Positions 53,974-63,705 of a DNA stretch of 64,000 nt are shown piece after piece. Under the pieces are notes generated by a model, which searched no databases, was not told where the DNA came from, and saw only the letters and a list, made by a program, of their open reading frames with translations. Source of the stretch: Corynebacterium sp. HMSC08A12 (GTDB taxonomy: Bacteria; Actinomycetota; Actinomycetes; Mycobacteriales; Mycobacteriaceae); assembly GCF_001807485.1 (NCBI RefSeq), contig NZ_KV789168.1:62001-126000 (forward strand). The letters run 5' to 3'. Each line of letters opens with the position of its first letter. Positions within the stretch are counted from its first letter, which is position 1. Position numbers and translations under genes: made by a program.

Positions 53974-54058
53974 GGTTTCAGGTCTGGAATCTAAAAAACC
54001 TTTGCTAAGTGAACTATTTTCCCGTAGGTGCTACCGAGTGCGGTTCGCTGTCACTTAA

Positions 54059-54074
54059 TGTGATTCAAACCACA
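54059..54074. promoter_or_regulatory. GlxR-like site before the indolepyruvate oxidoreductase gene
   Basis: TGTGATTCAAACCACA has a perfect left half (TGTGA) and one mismatch in the right half (CCACA for TCACA). It is 33 bases before the ATG, a position that would favour repression by the CRP-type regulator GlxR. Confidence 0.4.
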
Positions 54075-54106
54075 AACTGACAGCTCGCACGAAAGGGTGA
54101 ACAGCG

Positions 54107-57100
54107 ATGACCTCCACCTTCATCCCCGACTCAATTTCCCCCGTCCAGGATCTCCCCGACTACACCCAGTCGCGCTATCGGGAGAAGACCGGGCACATCC
54201 ACTTAACCGGCATTCAGGCGCTCGTGCGCACCGTGCTGGATCGCGCGGAGGCGGACCGTGAAATTGGGCTGCAGACCTCCAGCTTCGTTTCCGGCTACGA
54301 GGGCTCCCCGCTGGGCGGGTACGACCTCGAGCTGGGGCGCCGCAAGTCGCTGCTCGGCCAGTTTGATGTGCAGCACTTCCCTGCCGTCAATGAGGAGTTG
54401 GGCGTCACCGCCGTTGCGGGATCGCAGATGACGGATCGGGCGACGGTCAAGGATGGCATCGACGGCGTAGTCGGCTACTGGTACGGGAAGGCGCCGGGGT
54501 TGGATAGGGCGGCCGATGCACTGCGGCACGCGAACATGACCGGCACCAGCGGCACGGGCGGCGCAGTGGCCTTCGTGGGCGACGACCCGACGGCGAAATC
54601 CTCGACGATCCCCTCGGCCTCCGGGCGAATCCTGGCGGATCTCGGATTGCCGACCCTCGTGCCGGCGGACGCTGGCGACGTGCTGCGCCTCGGCACGCAC
54701 GCAGCGTGGATGTCGCGCTACAGCGGCCTGTGGACAGCGCTGCGCATCACCACTCCCGTGGCTGACGGCTCCGCCAGCGTGGATCTGGAGGCCATCCGCG
54801 AGGCCACGACGGCCCGCGGTCTGGAGCGCGGCGGCGAGCATGTGCCCGAAGCTCGCCTGCTGGGCAAGCGACTGCTGGACCTGGAGGACACCCGCGTGGG
54901 CGAGCGCCTGCAGCGGGCTCTGGAGTACGCCCGCGAGCACCGACTGAACCGCTGGTGGGGCGCGCGGGACGGCGACCGCGTGGGCGTGATCTGCGCGGGC
55001 AACACTTCCCTGGAGGTCGCGGAGGTCGTGGGCGAGGCGAACGTGCGCGTGCTGCAGTTGGCGATGACTTACCCGCTGGACCCGCAGGAGCTGGAGAGCT
55101 TCTGCGAGGGGCTGGATACGCTCGTGGTGGCCGAGGAGCTCGGTACTCACCTGCTGGAATCCGTCCGCGCCTGCCTCTACGACCTCCCGGTGCGCCCCGC
55201 GATCGAGCACGTGAACGACCCGCTGAAGCAACTGCCCAAACTCCTGCGCAACGAGGGTATCGAGGTCGCCGGCGTGACGAGCGGTCCCACTCGGATCTCC
55301 CTGCCGCTGGCGGTGCCTAACCGCGTGCCGCACTTCTGCTCCGGCTGCCCGCACAACCTCTCCACCCGTGCGGACGAGGACACGCTGGTCGGAGCCGGAA
55401 TCGGCTGCCACGCCATGGTGATGCTGATGGACGACAAGCGCGTGGGCAAGATCATGGGCACCGCGCAGATGGGCGGCGAGGGCGCACACTGGATCGGGAT
55501 GCACAGCTTCGTGTCCGAGGAGCACTTCGTGCAGAACATGGGCGACGGGACGTTCCTGCATTCGGGATCGCTGGCGCTGCGGGCAATGGTGGCGTCCAAG
55601 GTAAACGCAACCCTCAAGCTGCTGCACAACGGCACGGTGGCGATGACGGGCGGCCAGGACCCCGTGGGGCAGCCGAGCCTGGCGGGGCTGGTCGACATGG
55701 TGCGGGCCGAGAACCCGGCCAGGATCGTCGTGACCAGCGACGATGTGCGGCGCACGCGGCGCGCCCTGCGGGGTTCCGGCGTGCAGGTGCGCCCGCGCGA
55801 GGATCTCGCCAAGGTGCAAAAGGAGCTGGAGGTCCTACAGGGTGTCTCCGTGCTCATCCACGACCAGGAGTGCGCCGCTGAGAAGCGCCGCGCCCGCAAC
55901 CGCAACCAGCGCGCCCAGGCGACTGAAAAGATCGTGATCAACGAGCGCATCTGCGAAGGCTGCGGCGACTGTGGCGAAAAGTCCGGCTGCCTGTCCCTGC
56001 AGCCGGTGGACACGCAGTTCGGGCGCAAGACCCGCGTGGACCAGACCAGCTGCAACACCGACCGCTCGTGCCTGTCCGGCGATTGCCCGGCCTTCACGAC
56101 CGTCGTTGCGGTCGAGGAGAAGCGCGAGGTGCCGCCTATTGACGCCACCGCGCTTGACCCGGTGCCGGAGAGCACACTGGACAGCAAGCACCCGTGGAAC
56201 ATCCGCATCTCGGGTGTGGGCGGCACGGGCGTGATGACGGCCTCGGCCGTGATCGCCACCGCCGCACACCTCGATGGACTTGCGGTGCGCGGCACGGACA
56301 TGACGGGCCTGGCGCAGAAGGGCGGGTCGGTGGTCTCCGACCTGCGGATCTCTAGGAGCATTGGCCAGCACACAGGCACGGTGCCGCGCGGCGGCGCGGA
56401 CCTGCTGATCGCGCTGGACGGCGTGACGGGTGCGGAAGACGCCAGCACCTCGGTACTCAACGCGGCGCGGACGGTTGCGGTGCTGTCGAACTCCGCGACC
56501 CCCACGGGCCAGATGTGCACGGACGTCAAGGCCACCCGCCCCGATGGCGTGCAGGTCACCGGTGCGCTGGGGCATGCGGCGAAGCGGGCGATCATCACCG
56601 ACGCGATTCGGGTGTCCACCAAGCTCTTCGGTGAGTCCACGTTCCAGATCATGCTGCTGATCGGCGCTGCGGTGCAGGCTGGTGCGCTGCCGGTGACCCC
56701 GGAGTCGATGGAAAAGGCCCTGCGGATCAACGGCAAGAAGGCCGAGGCCAACATTCAGGCCTTCCGCCGTGGCCGCCAGCTGGTGAGCCGTCCGGAGGCG
56801 CTGATCGAGCTGATGGGCGTGGAGCCCGACTACTCCCAGTACCAGGAAGTTCAGCCCCTTGACCGCACCCGGTCCAAGATCGAGGAGGTGCTGGAGCCGA
56901 GCCTGGTGGACGAGGTTGCGGTGTACTTCGACGAGATGCGCCGCTGGGGCTCCGAGCAGGACGCCCAGGATTACCTGACCGACGTGCGCGCGGTGCACGC
57001 CCACGAGCGGCGCGTGAACCCGGACGGCCCGGCAGAGCTGACCCGCGCCTTCGCCGCCGGACTGCACAAGCTATCCGCCTATAAGGACGAGTACGAGGTC

Positions 57101-57505
57101 GCCCGCCTGGCGCTGGATCCCGGATTCGCGGAGGCACAGAAGGGTGGCAAGGTTACGGTGCAGTTCCAGCCGCCGCTGCTGCGCGCGCTGGGGCTGAACC
57201 GCAAGATCGGCCTTGGCCCGCGGATGCGCCCAGTTCTCAGTGCGCTGGCGAAGGCCAAGGGGCTGCGTGGCACGCGCCTGGACATCTTCGGCTACGCGGA
57301 GGTGCGCAAGCTGGAGCGCAAGCTCGTGAACGCCTACCGGGAAGAGATCCTGAGCCGGGCGCGGAACCTCCACGCACCCGAGCAGGTGGCGGAGCTGGCC
57401 TCGCTGGCCGCTGCAGCCGACGGGGTCCGGGGATTCGAGGACAAGAAGATCGACAGTGCGCAGGAGTTGCTGCAGAAGTTGGGGCGCGCGGGCGTCAAAA
57501 AATAG
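54107..57505 (+). CDS. Fused indolepyruvate:ferredoxin oxidoreductase
   Basis: A 1132-residue TPP-dependent oxidoreductase that decarboxylates aryl-pyruvates from aromatic amino-acid transamination to aryl-acetyl-CoA. N-terminal alpha-type domains (30-560, with SGYEGSPLGGYD and the CSGCPHN cofactor region) are followed by a ferredoxin-like segment (about 615-665) holding at least two cysteine clusters (CEGCGDCGEKSGC, CNTDRSCLSGDC) for [4Fe-4S]. A gamma-type domain (about 690-880) and a DUF6537-type tail follow. Fusion of IorA and IorB is common in aerobes. GAAAGGGTGAACAGCG precedes the ATG. An Lrp regulator is divergent. Confidence 0.93.
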   Translation: MTSTFIPDSISPVQDLPDYTQSRYREKTGHIHLTGIQALVRTVLDRAEADREIGLQTSSFVSGYEGSPLGGYDLELGRRKSLLGQFDVQHFPAVNEELGVTAVAGSQMTDRATVKDGIDGVVGYWYGKAPGLDRAADALRHANMTGTSGTGGAVAFVGDDPTAKSSTIPSASGRILADLGLPTLVPADAGDVLRLGTHAAWMSRYSGLWTALRITTPVADGSASVDLEAIREATTARGLERGGEHVPEARLLGKRLLDLEDTRVGERLQRALEYAREHRLNRWWGARDGDRVGVICAGNTSLEVAEVVGEANVRVLQLAMTYPLDPQELESFCEGLDTLVVAEELGTHLLESVRACLYDLPVRPAIEHVNDPLKQLPKLLRNEGIEVAGVTSGPTRISLPLAVPNRVPHFCSGCPHNLSTRADEDTLVGAGIGCHAMVMLMDDKRVGKIMGTAQMGGEGAHWIGMHSFVSEEHFVQNMGDGTFLHSGSLALRAMVASKVNATLKLLHNGTVAMTGGQDPVGQPSLAGLVDMVRAENPARIVVTSDDVRRTRRALRGSGVQVRPREDLAKVQKELEVLQGVSVLIHDQECAAEKRRARNRNQRAQATEKIVINERICEGCGDCGEKSGCLSLQPVDTQFGRKTRVDQTSCNTDRSCLSGDCPAFTTVVAVEEKREVPPIDATALDPVPESTLDSKHPWNIRISGVGGTGVMTASAVIATAAHLDGLAVRGTDMTGLAQKGGSVVSDLRISRSIGQHTGTVPRGGADLLIALDGVTGAEDASTSVLNAARTVAVLSNSATPTGQMCTDVKATRPDGVQVTGALGHAAKRAIITDAIRVSTKLFGESTFQIMLLIGAAVQAGALPVTPESMEKALRINGKKAEANIQAFRRGRQLVSRPEALIELMGVEPDYSQYQEVQPLDRTRSKIEEVLEPSLVDEVAVYFDEMRRWGSEQDAQDYLTDVRAVHAHERRVNPDGPAELTRAFAAGLHKLSAYKDEYEVARLALDPGFAEAQKGGKVTVQFQPPLLRALGLNRKIGLGPRMRPVLSALAKAKGLRGTRLDIFGYAEVRKLERKLVNAYREEILSRARNLHAPEQVAELASLAAAADGVRGFEDKKIDSAQELLQKLGRAGVKK

Positions 57506-57510
57506 TAAAT

Positions 57511-57535
57511 AGACTAAGCGGTCTGTTACAGTAAC
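57511..57535. promoter_or_regulatory. Adjacent palindromes before the glutamine amidotransferase gene
   Basis: A near-palindrome AGACTAAGCGGTCT (57511-57524) is directly followed by GTTACAGTAAC (57525-57535), ending 4 bases before the GTG start. This could be an operator that blocks transcription or translation initiation. No ribosome site is seen between it and the start codon. Confidence 0.35.
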
Positions 57536-57539
57536 GAAT

Positions 57540-58283
57540 GTGACTTTCGTACTGCTATGCCCCCGCAGCGGCGCCGAGGTGCTCGCCGCGGAATACGCCG
57601 ACTTCCTCAGCTACAGCGGCCTCACCCCCGCCGAGCTCGAACAGCGACCGCTGGATAACCCCAGCGCCGACCTGGGAAGCTTCGACGGCGTGGAGGGCGT
57701 GTTCATCGGCGGCTCGCCGTTTACGATCACCCGTCCGGTCGACGTGGAATGGCAGGAAGCGATCTCGCAGAAGCTGGTGGACTTCATCCAGGTCGAATCG
57801 GAGCGGCAGCGCTTCGGCATCTTTTCCACCTGCTACGGAACCTCCATGCTGGCGCACTACCTGGACGGCGAGGTCAACAGCAAGTACTCGGAATCGGCGG
57901 GCACCAGCGAGGTTTCTCTTACTGACGCCGGGCGCGTCGACCCCATCACGGGTGCGCTCCCCGACCGCTTCACCGCGTTGACGGGCCACAAGGATTCCGT
58001 GTCGCGCGTGCCCGCGGAGGCCACGCTGCTGGCCACCGGCGTGACCTGCCCTGTGCAGATCTACCGCTACCGCGAAAACGTCTGGACCAGCCAATTCCAC
58101 CCGGAGATGGATGCGGCAGGCATCACTCGGCGGCTCAGCTTCTACGAGGACGAGGGCTACTGCGACCCCGCGGAGATAGCGGAGACCTACGCCCGCTTCG
58201 AGGGGCAGGATACGGCGGCGGCGAACTCGCTGCTGCGGCGCTTCGTGGAGCACTCCCGCGCCTCGCTGGGGATGGTGGGCTAG
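57540..58283 (+). CDS. Class-I glutamine amidotransferase-like protein
   Basis: A 247-residue GATase1-fold protein. The nucleophile Cys lies in the FSTCYGTSML elbow and the His-Glu pair in QFHPE, completing the triad. Oxidoreductase or synthase domains are absent, so it resembles stand-alone GMP-synthase-like glutaminases such as the actinobacterial gamma-glutamyl/GuaA1-like group. It could supply ammonia to an unlinked partner or hydrolyse gamma-glutamyl compounds. The start is GTG, 34 bases after the indolepyruvate oxidoreductase stop, with palindromes between and no visible ribosome site. Substrate unassigned. Confidence 0.8.
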   Translation: MTFVLLCPRSGAEVLAAEYADFLSYSGLTPAELEQRPLDNPSADLGSFDGVEGVFIGGSPFTITRPVDVEWQEAISQKLVDFIQVESERQRFGIFSTCYGTSMLAHYLDGEVNSKYSESAGTSEVSLTDAGRVDPITGALPDRFTALTGHKDSVSRVPAEATLLATGVTCPVQIYRYRENVWTSQFHPEMDAAGITRRLSFYEDEGYCDPAEIAETYARFEGQDTAAANSLLRRFVEHSRASLGMVG

Positions 58284-58305
58284 CTGGCTGAGTTAGATGG
58301 CTGAG

Positions 58306-59937
58306 CTAGGCCAGCTCGACGATCTCCATGTACTCGTCGCTCCACAGGTCCTCCACCCCGTCGGGCAGCACGATCACGCGCTCGGGCTCCAGGGCCTTCA
58401 CCGCGCCCGGGTCGTGGGTGACCAGCACGACCGCGCCGGTGTAGGTGCGCAGCGCGTCCAGCACCTGCTCGCGGGACTGCGGATCCAGGTTATTGGTCGG
58501 CTCATCCAGCAGCAGCACGTTTGCCCGGGAGCTGACGAGGGTGGCTAGGGCCAGGCGGGTCTTCTCACCGCCGGAAAGGGTGCCGGCGGGCTGCTCCAAC
58601 TGCTCGCCGGAGAACATGAAGGCGCCCAGCAGGCCGCGGAGGTCCTGCTCGCCGGCATCGGGGCAAGCCTCGATGGCATTGTCCCAGACGGACTTGTCAG
58701 GGTCGATCGTGTCGTGCTCCTGGGCGAAGTAGCCCACCTTCAGGCCGTGGCCGGTGACGATGCCGCCCTCGCCGTCGGTGCGTTCCACTCCGGCTAGCAG
58801 CTTCAGCAGGGTGGTCTTTCCCGCGCCGTTGAAGCCGAGCACCACCACGCGGGATCCCTTATCGATGGCTAGATCCACCCCGGCGAAGACTTCCAGGGAG
58901 CCGTACATCTTGGTCAGCCCCTTTGCGTTCATGGGAGTCTTGCCGCACGGTGCTGGCTCCGGGAAGCTGATGTTGGCCACGCGGTCCTCGACGCGAATCT
59001 CGTCCAGATTGCCCAGCATCTTTTCCGCGCGGGCGGCCATCTGCTTGGCGGCCTTTGCCTTGGTGGCCTTGGCGCCCAGTTTCTCGGCCTGCTGCTTCAG
59101 CGCGCTGGCCTTCTTCTCGGCATTGGCCTTCTCACGGCGGCGGCGCGCCTCATCGGTGGCGCGGGCGTCCTTGTACTTGGTCCAGCCCATGTTGTAGACG
59201 TCGGCCTCGCCGCGCACAGCGTCCAGGAACCAGATCTTGTTGCAGACGTCGTCCAGTAGTTCCACGTCGTGGCTGATCATGATCAGCCCGCCCTCGTGCT
59301 TGGCCAAAAAGCCGCGCAGCCAGGTGATGGAGTCCGCGTCCAGGTGGTTAGTCGGCTCGTCCAAAAGAAGTGTCGTCTGCGAACGGCCGGAGCCGGCGGT
59401 GGCTGCAAAGAGGATCTGCGCTAGCTCCACGCGGCGGCGCTGGCCGCCGGAGAGGGTCTTCAGTGGCTGGTCCAGCACCCGTTCGGGCAGCCCCAGTGAG
59501 TCGCAGATCTGCGCGGCTTCACTGTCGGCCTCGTAGCCGCCGAGGGCGTGGTACTTCTCCTCCAGGCGGCTGTACTTGAGGATCGCGGCATCGCGCTGGC
59601 CGGCGGATTCGCTGGTCTCCATGATTTCCTGCTGGCGCTCCATGGAGTGCCGGATGCGGTCCAGGCCACGCGCGGAAAGCACGCGGTCGCGCGCGCTCTG
59701 CTCGATGTCGCCTTCTTTGGAGTCCTGCGGCAGGTAGCCCATCTCGCCGCTGCGTGTGACGGTGCCACCGTAGGGCTCGCCCTCGCCCGCCAGGATGCGC
59801 ATGGTGGTGGTCTTGCCCGCACCGTTTCGCCCGACCAGGCCGATGCGATCGCCGGGCTGCACTCGTAGGTGCTGTCCGGGGGCGTTCAGCAGGGTTCGGG
59901 CCCCCACCCGAACCTCGAGGTCATTAGTAACAATCAC
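58306..59937 (-). CDS. ABC-F ATPase, Rv1473-like
   Basis: A 543-residue protein with two ABC domains, no membrane region and a charged linker, the ABC-F layout. Each half has Walker A (GRNGAGKTTT; GFNGAGKTTL), the signature LSGGQ/LSGGE and Walker B LLLDEPTN. The linker (about 240-320) is Lys/Ala/Glu-rich. Members bind the ribosomal E site and either regulate translation or protect against antibiotics; mycobacterial Rv1473 is nearest by context (acn region). The GTG at 59937 (MIVTNDLEVRVGARTLL) is the family start. Little Shine-Dalgarno sequence is present, and a large folded leader lies just upstream. Confidence 0.92.
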   Translation of the reverse strand: MIVTNDLEVRVGARTLLNAPGQHLRVQPGDRIGLVGRNGAGKTTTMRILAGEGEPYGGTVTRSGEMGYLPQDSKEGDIEQSARDRVLSARGLDRIRHSMERQQEIMETSESAGQRDAAILKYSRLEEKYHALGGYEADSEAAQICDSLGLPERVLDQPLKTLSGGQRRRVELAQILFAATAGSGRSQTTLLLDEPTNHLDADSITWLRGFLAKHEGGLIMISHDVELLDDVCNKIWFLDAVRGEADVYNMGWTKYKDARATDEARRRREKANAEKKASALKQQAEKLGAKATKAKAAKQMAARAEKMLGNLDEIRVEDRVANISFPEPAPCGKTPMNAKGLTKMYGSLEVFAGVDLAIDKGSRVVVLGFNGAGKTTLLKLLAGVERTDGEGGIVTGHGLKVGYFAQEHDTIDPDKSVWDNAIEACPDAGEQDLRGLLGAFMFSGEQLEQPAGTLSGGEKTRLALATLVSSRANVLLLDEPTNNLDPQSREQVLDALRTYTGAVVLVTHDPGAVKALEPERVIVLPDGVEDLWSDEYMEIVELA

Positions 59938-59959
59938 AAGGAAGAAGCCTATCAGCCAT
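59924..59959 (-). CDS. Candidate leader peptide MADRLLPCDCY overlapping the ABC-F start
   Basis: An 11-codon frame starting with ATG at the foot of the leader hairpin and ending 14 bases inside the ABC-F gene in another frame. It may be a translational-attenuation leader peptide or fortuitous. Evidence is only position; the same frame is open farther upstream through the hairpin. Confidence 0.2.
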   Translation of the reverse strand: MADRLLPCDCY

Positions 59960-60056
59960 CCCCGTCGGTGACCCTTCCCACCCCATGAACACCGGAGTCG
60001 CGTTGCCCGGGTCCCCCACAGTCCCGAGTCGCATCCGGTGTGTGTCACCGACGGGG
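59960..60056 (-). promoter_or_regulatory. Nested hairpin leader of the ABC-F gene
   Basis: A 97-base element starting 22 bases before the ABC-F start codon. Outer arms CCCCGTCGGTGAC (59960-59972) and GTCACCGACGGGG (60044-60056) pair over 13 perfect bp. Inside, ACACCGGA (59989-59996) pairs with TCCGGTGT (60034-60041) over 8 bp. Innermost, on the minus strand, CUCGGG (60028-60023) pairs with CCCGGG (60011-60006) through one G-U; on the plus strand that pair would be A-C, so the minus-strand RNA fits better. It may gate ABC-F translation or transcription. A plus-strand small RNA is an alternative (T-rich tail after 60056). Not recognised as a known Rfam class. Confidence 0.5.
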
Positions 60057-60337
60057 TTGTCTTCTTTTCGTGCCCCACCTTTCGGTATGTTCGTACCGAG
60101 TAGGACAACGTTCATGTTAGAAACTGTGTTTGGCGCCCGCAGGCTAAGCGTTACACCCGATTTTGGCCTGTCCCCCAAACCTTGAACTTAAACCTGAGCT
60201 TGCGAAGCTTCTTATTCTATTAGGCACTTCTTATACCTGTAGCTAATGCATTAAGCCGCAAAAATTTCCTAAAGAAGTGATGAGTAAAACACGGCTGTGT
60301 AAGTTCGGGGGTAAGAATCCTGAATCGGAGGTTTCAA
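60057..60337. other. Intergenic region, ABC-F/lycopene-cyclase-like divergent space
   Basis: About 280 bases of lower GC. It holds a TCGGTA-N6-TACCGA palindrome (60082-60099) and an AGCTT-GCG-AAGCT hairpin (60197-60209). On the minus strand a TATAAG-type hexamer near 60234-60229 may be the ABC-F promoter -10. The plus-strand gene has CGGAGG ten bases before its GTG. No coding frame is supported. Confidence 0.4.
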
Positions 60338-61411
60338 GTGACCCAGCGGCTCGCGCTTAAAGGCCTCGGTCCAGCCGGAGCGCTCCTGGCCATTCGAGCT
60401 GCACAGCGCGGTTTCCACGTCACCGCCTATGACCCGGCCTTCGACGTGACCAGCCCCACCCCGTTCCCCGGCACCTATGGCGTGTTTTCCACGCAGATCC
60501 CCACCTGGGCCGATCCCCTATTTGGTGCACCGGAACCCCTGGACGTCGTCGCGGGCACTCCCCTCACCCGCCGCACGCTGGGGTTTAGCTATCGGATGCT
60601 GAACCAGGAGGCGGCCGCGGAGGCCCTGCGCAGCTCGAGCGTGCGCATCGAACCTGAGCCGCTTCCCAATGGCATGGAGGCGATCGACTGCACCGGCGCC
60701 CCACGGACGGACGCCGCACTGTGGCAACTGGCCGTCGGGTGGTTCCTACCCTTTACTGACGCCCCTTCAGGGTCCACCCCCACCTTCATGGATTGGACCG
60801 GGACGGTTGCCCAGGCCGGGGATTGCCCACCCAGCTTCTGCTATGTCCAGCGCACGGACGAGGGCTGGCTGTACGAGGAGACGATCCTCGCGGCGCACTG
60901 CAGCGCCGATGCAGCGAAACAGGAAGAAGTATTCGCGGTGCTGCGGGCGCGCCTGGCAGACCGCATAGGGACCCAAACTGTAGTGCGCGAAGAACGGGTC
61001 GCGATCCCGATGGGGACTAGGCGGCGTCACAAAGAAAGAAAGTTCGGCGCCGCGGCGGGGTTTATCAATCCCGCGACGGGCTACTCGCTGGGGCACGCAC
61101 TGGAGGCCGCCGACGACTTCCTGGACGGCAAACGCGCCGGCGGGTGGCTGGCGTATGTGCTGCGGCAGGTCGGCGGGGAGCTCATCGCCCGGGCGGATGG
61201 TGCGACGCTGCAGGACTTCTTCGGGCACTTCTTTGCTCTGGATACGCGGGCGCAGCTGGCGTACCTGAGCGGGCGCAACGGACTGGAAGTGGCACGCACG
61301 ATGTGGGCGCTAAGGGAGGGAACCGGACTGCGCCACGAGTTCCTCCGTCCCCTATTCCGCCGCCCCTGGTCGGTGGGCCGGGCGGTGTGGCAGAGGATGT
61401 ACTCGGCCTAG
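60338..61411 (+). CDS. CrtL-type lycopene-cyclase-like FAD protein
   Basis: A 357-residue FAD-dependent protein of the lycopene cyclase family. It has a Rossmann start with GLGPAG (9-14) and a TYGVF segment corresponding to the cyclase YGVW motif. FMDW and EETILA match the family's FMDYRD and EETSLA blocks, and IPMG and NPATGYSLG are the cyclase C-terminal marks. Known members cyclise linear carotenoids to beta-rings. Corynebacteria usually make decaprenoxanthin with different heterodimeric CrtY proteins, and no other carotenoid gene is nearby. The true substrate is therefore uncertain. The GTG start follows CGGAGG. Confidence 0.75.
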   Translation: MTQRLALKGLGPAGALLAIRAAQRGFHVTAYDPAFDVTSPTPFPGTYGVFSTQIPTWADPLFGAPEPLDVVAGTPLTRRTLGFSYRMLNQEAAAEALRSSSVRIEPEPLPNGMEAIDCTGAPRTDAALWQLAVGWFLPFTDAPSGSTPTFMDWTGTVAQAGDCPPSFCYVQRTDEGWLYEETILAAHCSADAAKQEEVFAVLRARLADRIGTQTVVREERVAIPMGTRRRHKERKFGAAAGFINPATGYSLGHALEAADDFLDGKRAGGWLAYVLRQVGGELIARADGATLQDFFGHFFALDTRAQLAYLSGRNGLEVARTMWALREGTGLRHEFLRPLFRRPWSVGRAVWQRMYSA

Positions 61412-61423
61412 ACTGTGAAGCCC

Positions 61424-61831
61424 CTAGACCGTGAACCCGAGGAAACGCAGCTGCTCGCGGCCTTCTTCGTTGATCATGTGCGGACCCCAGGCCGGGGTCC
61501 ACACCCAGTTGATCTGCAGGTCGGAGACCTCGTCGACGTTGTTGATCACAGCATCGCGCGCCTGATCCTCCAGCACGTCCTGCAGCGGGCAGGCCGGGGA
61601 GGTCAGGGTCATGTTCAGCACAGCGGTCTTGTCCTCGATCCAGATGTCATAGACCAGGCCCAGATCGATGACGTTGATGCCGAGCTCCGGGTCGATAACG
61701 TCCAGCAGGTGCTCCTCGACCTTGCCGGCCAGCGCCATGTCCTCCGGGCTGCGCTCAGACGGGCCCTCCGGAGCCTTGTCCAGCGGCGAGGGGTCCATCT
61801 CCGGGGCGGTGGGTTCTGCGTTCTCAGTCAT
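61424..61831 (-). CDS. sufT: SufT-like DUF59/MIP18 Fe-S assembly protein
   Basis: A 135-residue protein with an acidic, proline-rich N-terminal extension (about 1-35) and a DUF59 domain: VEEHLLDVIDPELGINVIDLGLVYD and LTSPACPLQDVLE carry the conserved Asp and Cys. Such proteins help mature Fe-S clusters. It is the last gene of the SUF operon, 10 bases after sufU. Confidence 0.93.
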   Translation of the reverse strand: MTENAEPTAPEMDPSPLDKAPEGPSERSPEDMALAGKVEEHLLDVIDPELGINVIDLGLVYDIWIEDKTAVLNMTLTSPACPLQDVLEDQARDAVINNVDEVSDLQINWVWTPAWGPHMINEEGREQLRFLGFTV

Positions 61832-61841
61832 GGTGTGTTCC

Positions 61842-62303
61842 TTACTCTGTGTTGGTGTTAGCGCTCACGCCGGCCTCGGTGGCAGCGGCCTCGAAGGCCT
61901 TCCAGCCCAGCAAGGCGCACTTCACGCGGGCGGGGTACTTGGAGACACCCGCGAAGGCAATGCCGTCGCCGATGATCTCGTCGTCGCCTTCGATCTTGCC
62001 GCGAGAGGTGACCATGCGCTCGAACTCCGCAAGCTTGGCGAAGGCTTCCGCGACGGGTCGGCCGACCAGCTCCTCGGCCATGACGGACGTGGAGGCCTGG
62101 CTAATGGAGCACCCCACAGCGTCGTAGGAGATGTCCTCGACCGTCTGGTTGTCCTCGCTGAGGTGCAGGCGCAGCGTGAGCTCGTCGCCGCACGAAGTGT
62201 TAACGTGGTGCACCTCGGCCTCGAAGGGCTCGCGCAAGCCCGCGTGCTGCGGGTGCTTGTAGTGGTCCAGGATCACTTCCTGGTACATCTGCTCAAGTTT
62301 CAT
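61842..62303 (-). CDS. sufU: SufU zinc-dependent sulfur acceptor
   Basis: A 153-residue NifU-type protein that accepts sulfur from SufS. Zinc/sulfur ligands are Cys38 and Asp40 (SCGDE), Cys65 (GCSISQAS) and Cys129 (KCALLGW), as in Gram-positive SufU. It lies 67 bases after sufS and 10 before the DUF59 gene, the usual actinobacterial order sufS-sufU-sufT. Confidence 0.95.
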   Translation of the reverse strand: MKLEQMYQEVILDHYKHPQHAGLREPFEAEVHHVNTSCGDELTLRLHLSEDNQTVEDISYDAVGCSISQASTSVMAEELVGRPVAEAFAKLAEFERMVTSRGKIEGDDEIIGDGIAFAGVSKYPARVKCALLGWKAFEAAATEAGVSANTNTE

Positions 62304-62370
62304 AGGGCCCTAGTATCCTCTAGTACTTTCCTCAATCGCCGTGTATGCGCTTTTTCTTCGCCGTTGCTTT

Positions 62371-63705
<1,335 letters not shown>

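Noticed and set aside
58284..58305. A short direct repeat between the amidotransferase and ABC-F genes
   Set aside because: Two copies of about 11 bases containing GGCTGAG can arise by chance at gene ends and show no terminator features.
59960..60056. A 6C RNA or other known small RNA in the ABC-F leader
   Set aside because: C-runs of only four and five bases, not two hairpin loops with six cytosines each, and the nested stem layout does not match 6C.
59924..60178. An 84-residue minus-strand frame across the leader of the ABC-F gene
   Set aside because: Most of its length is the hairpin leader. Only its short 3' part (59924-59959) is kept as a weak leader-peptide candidate.
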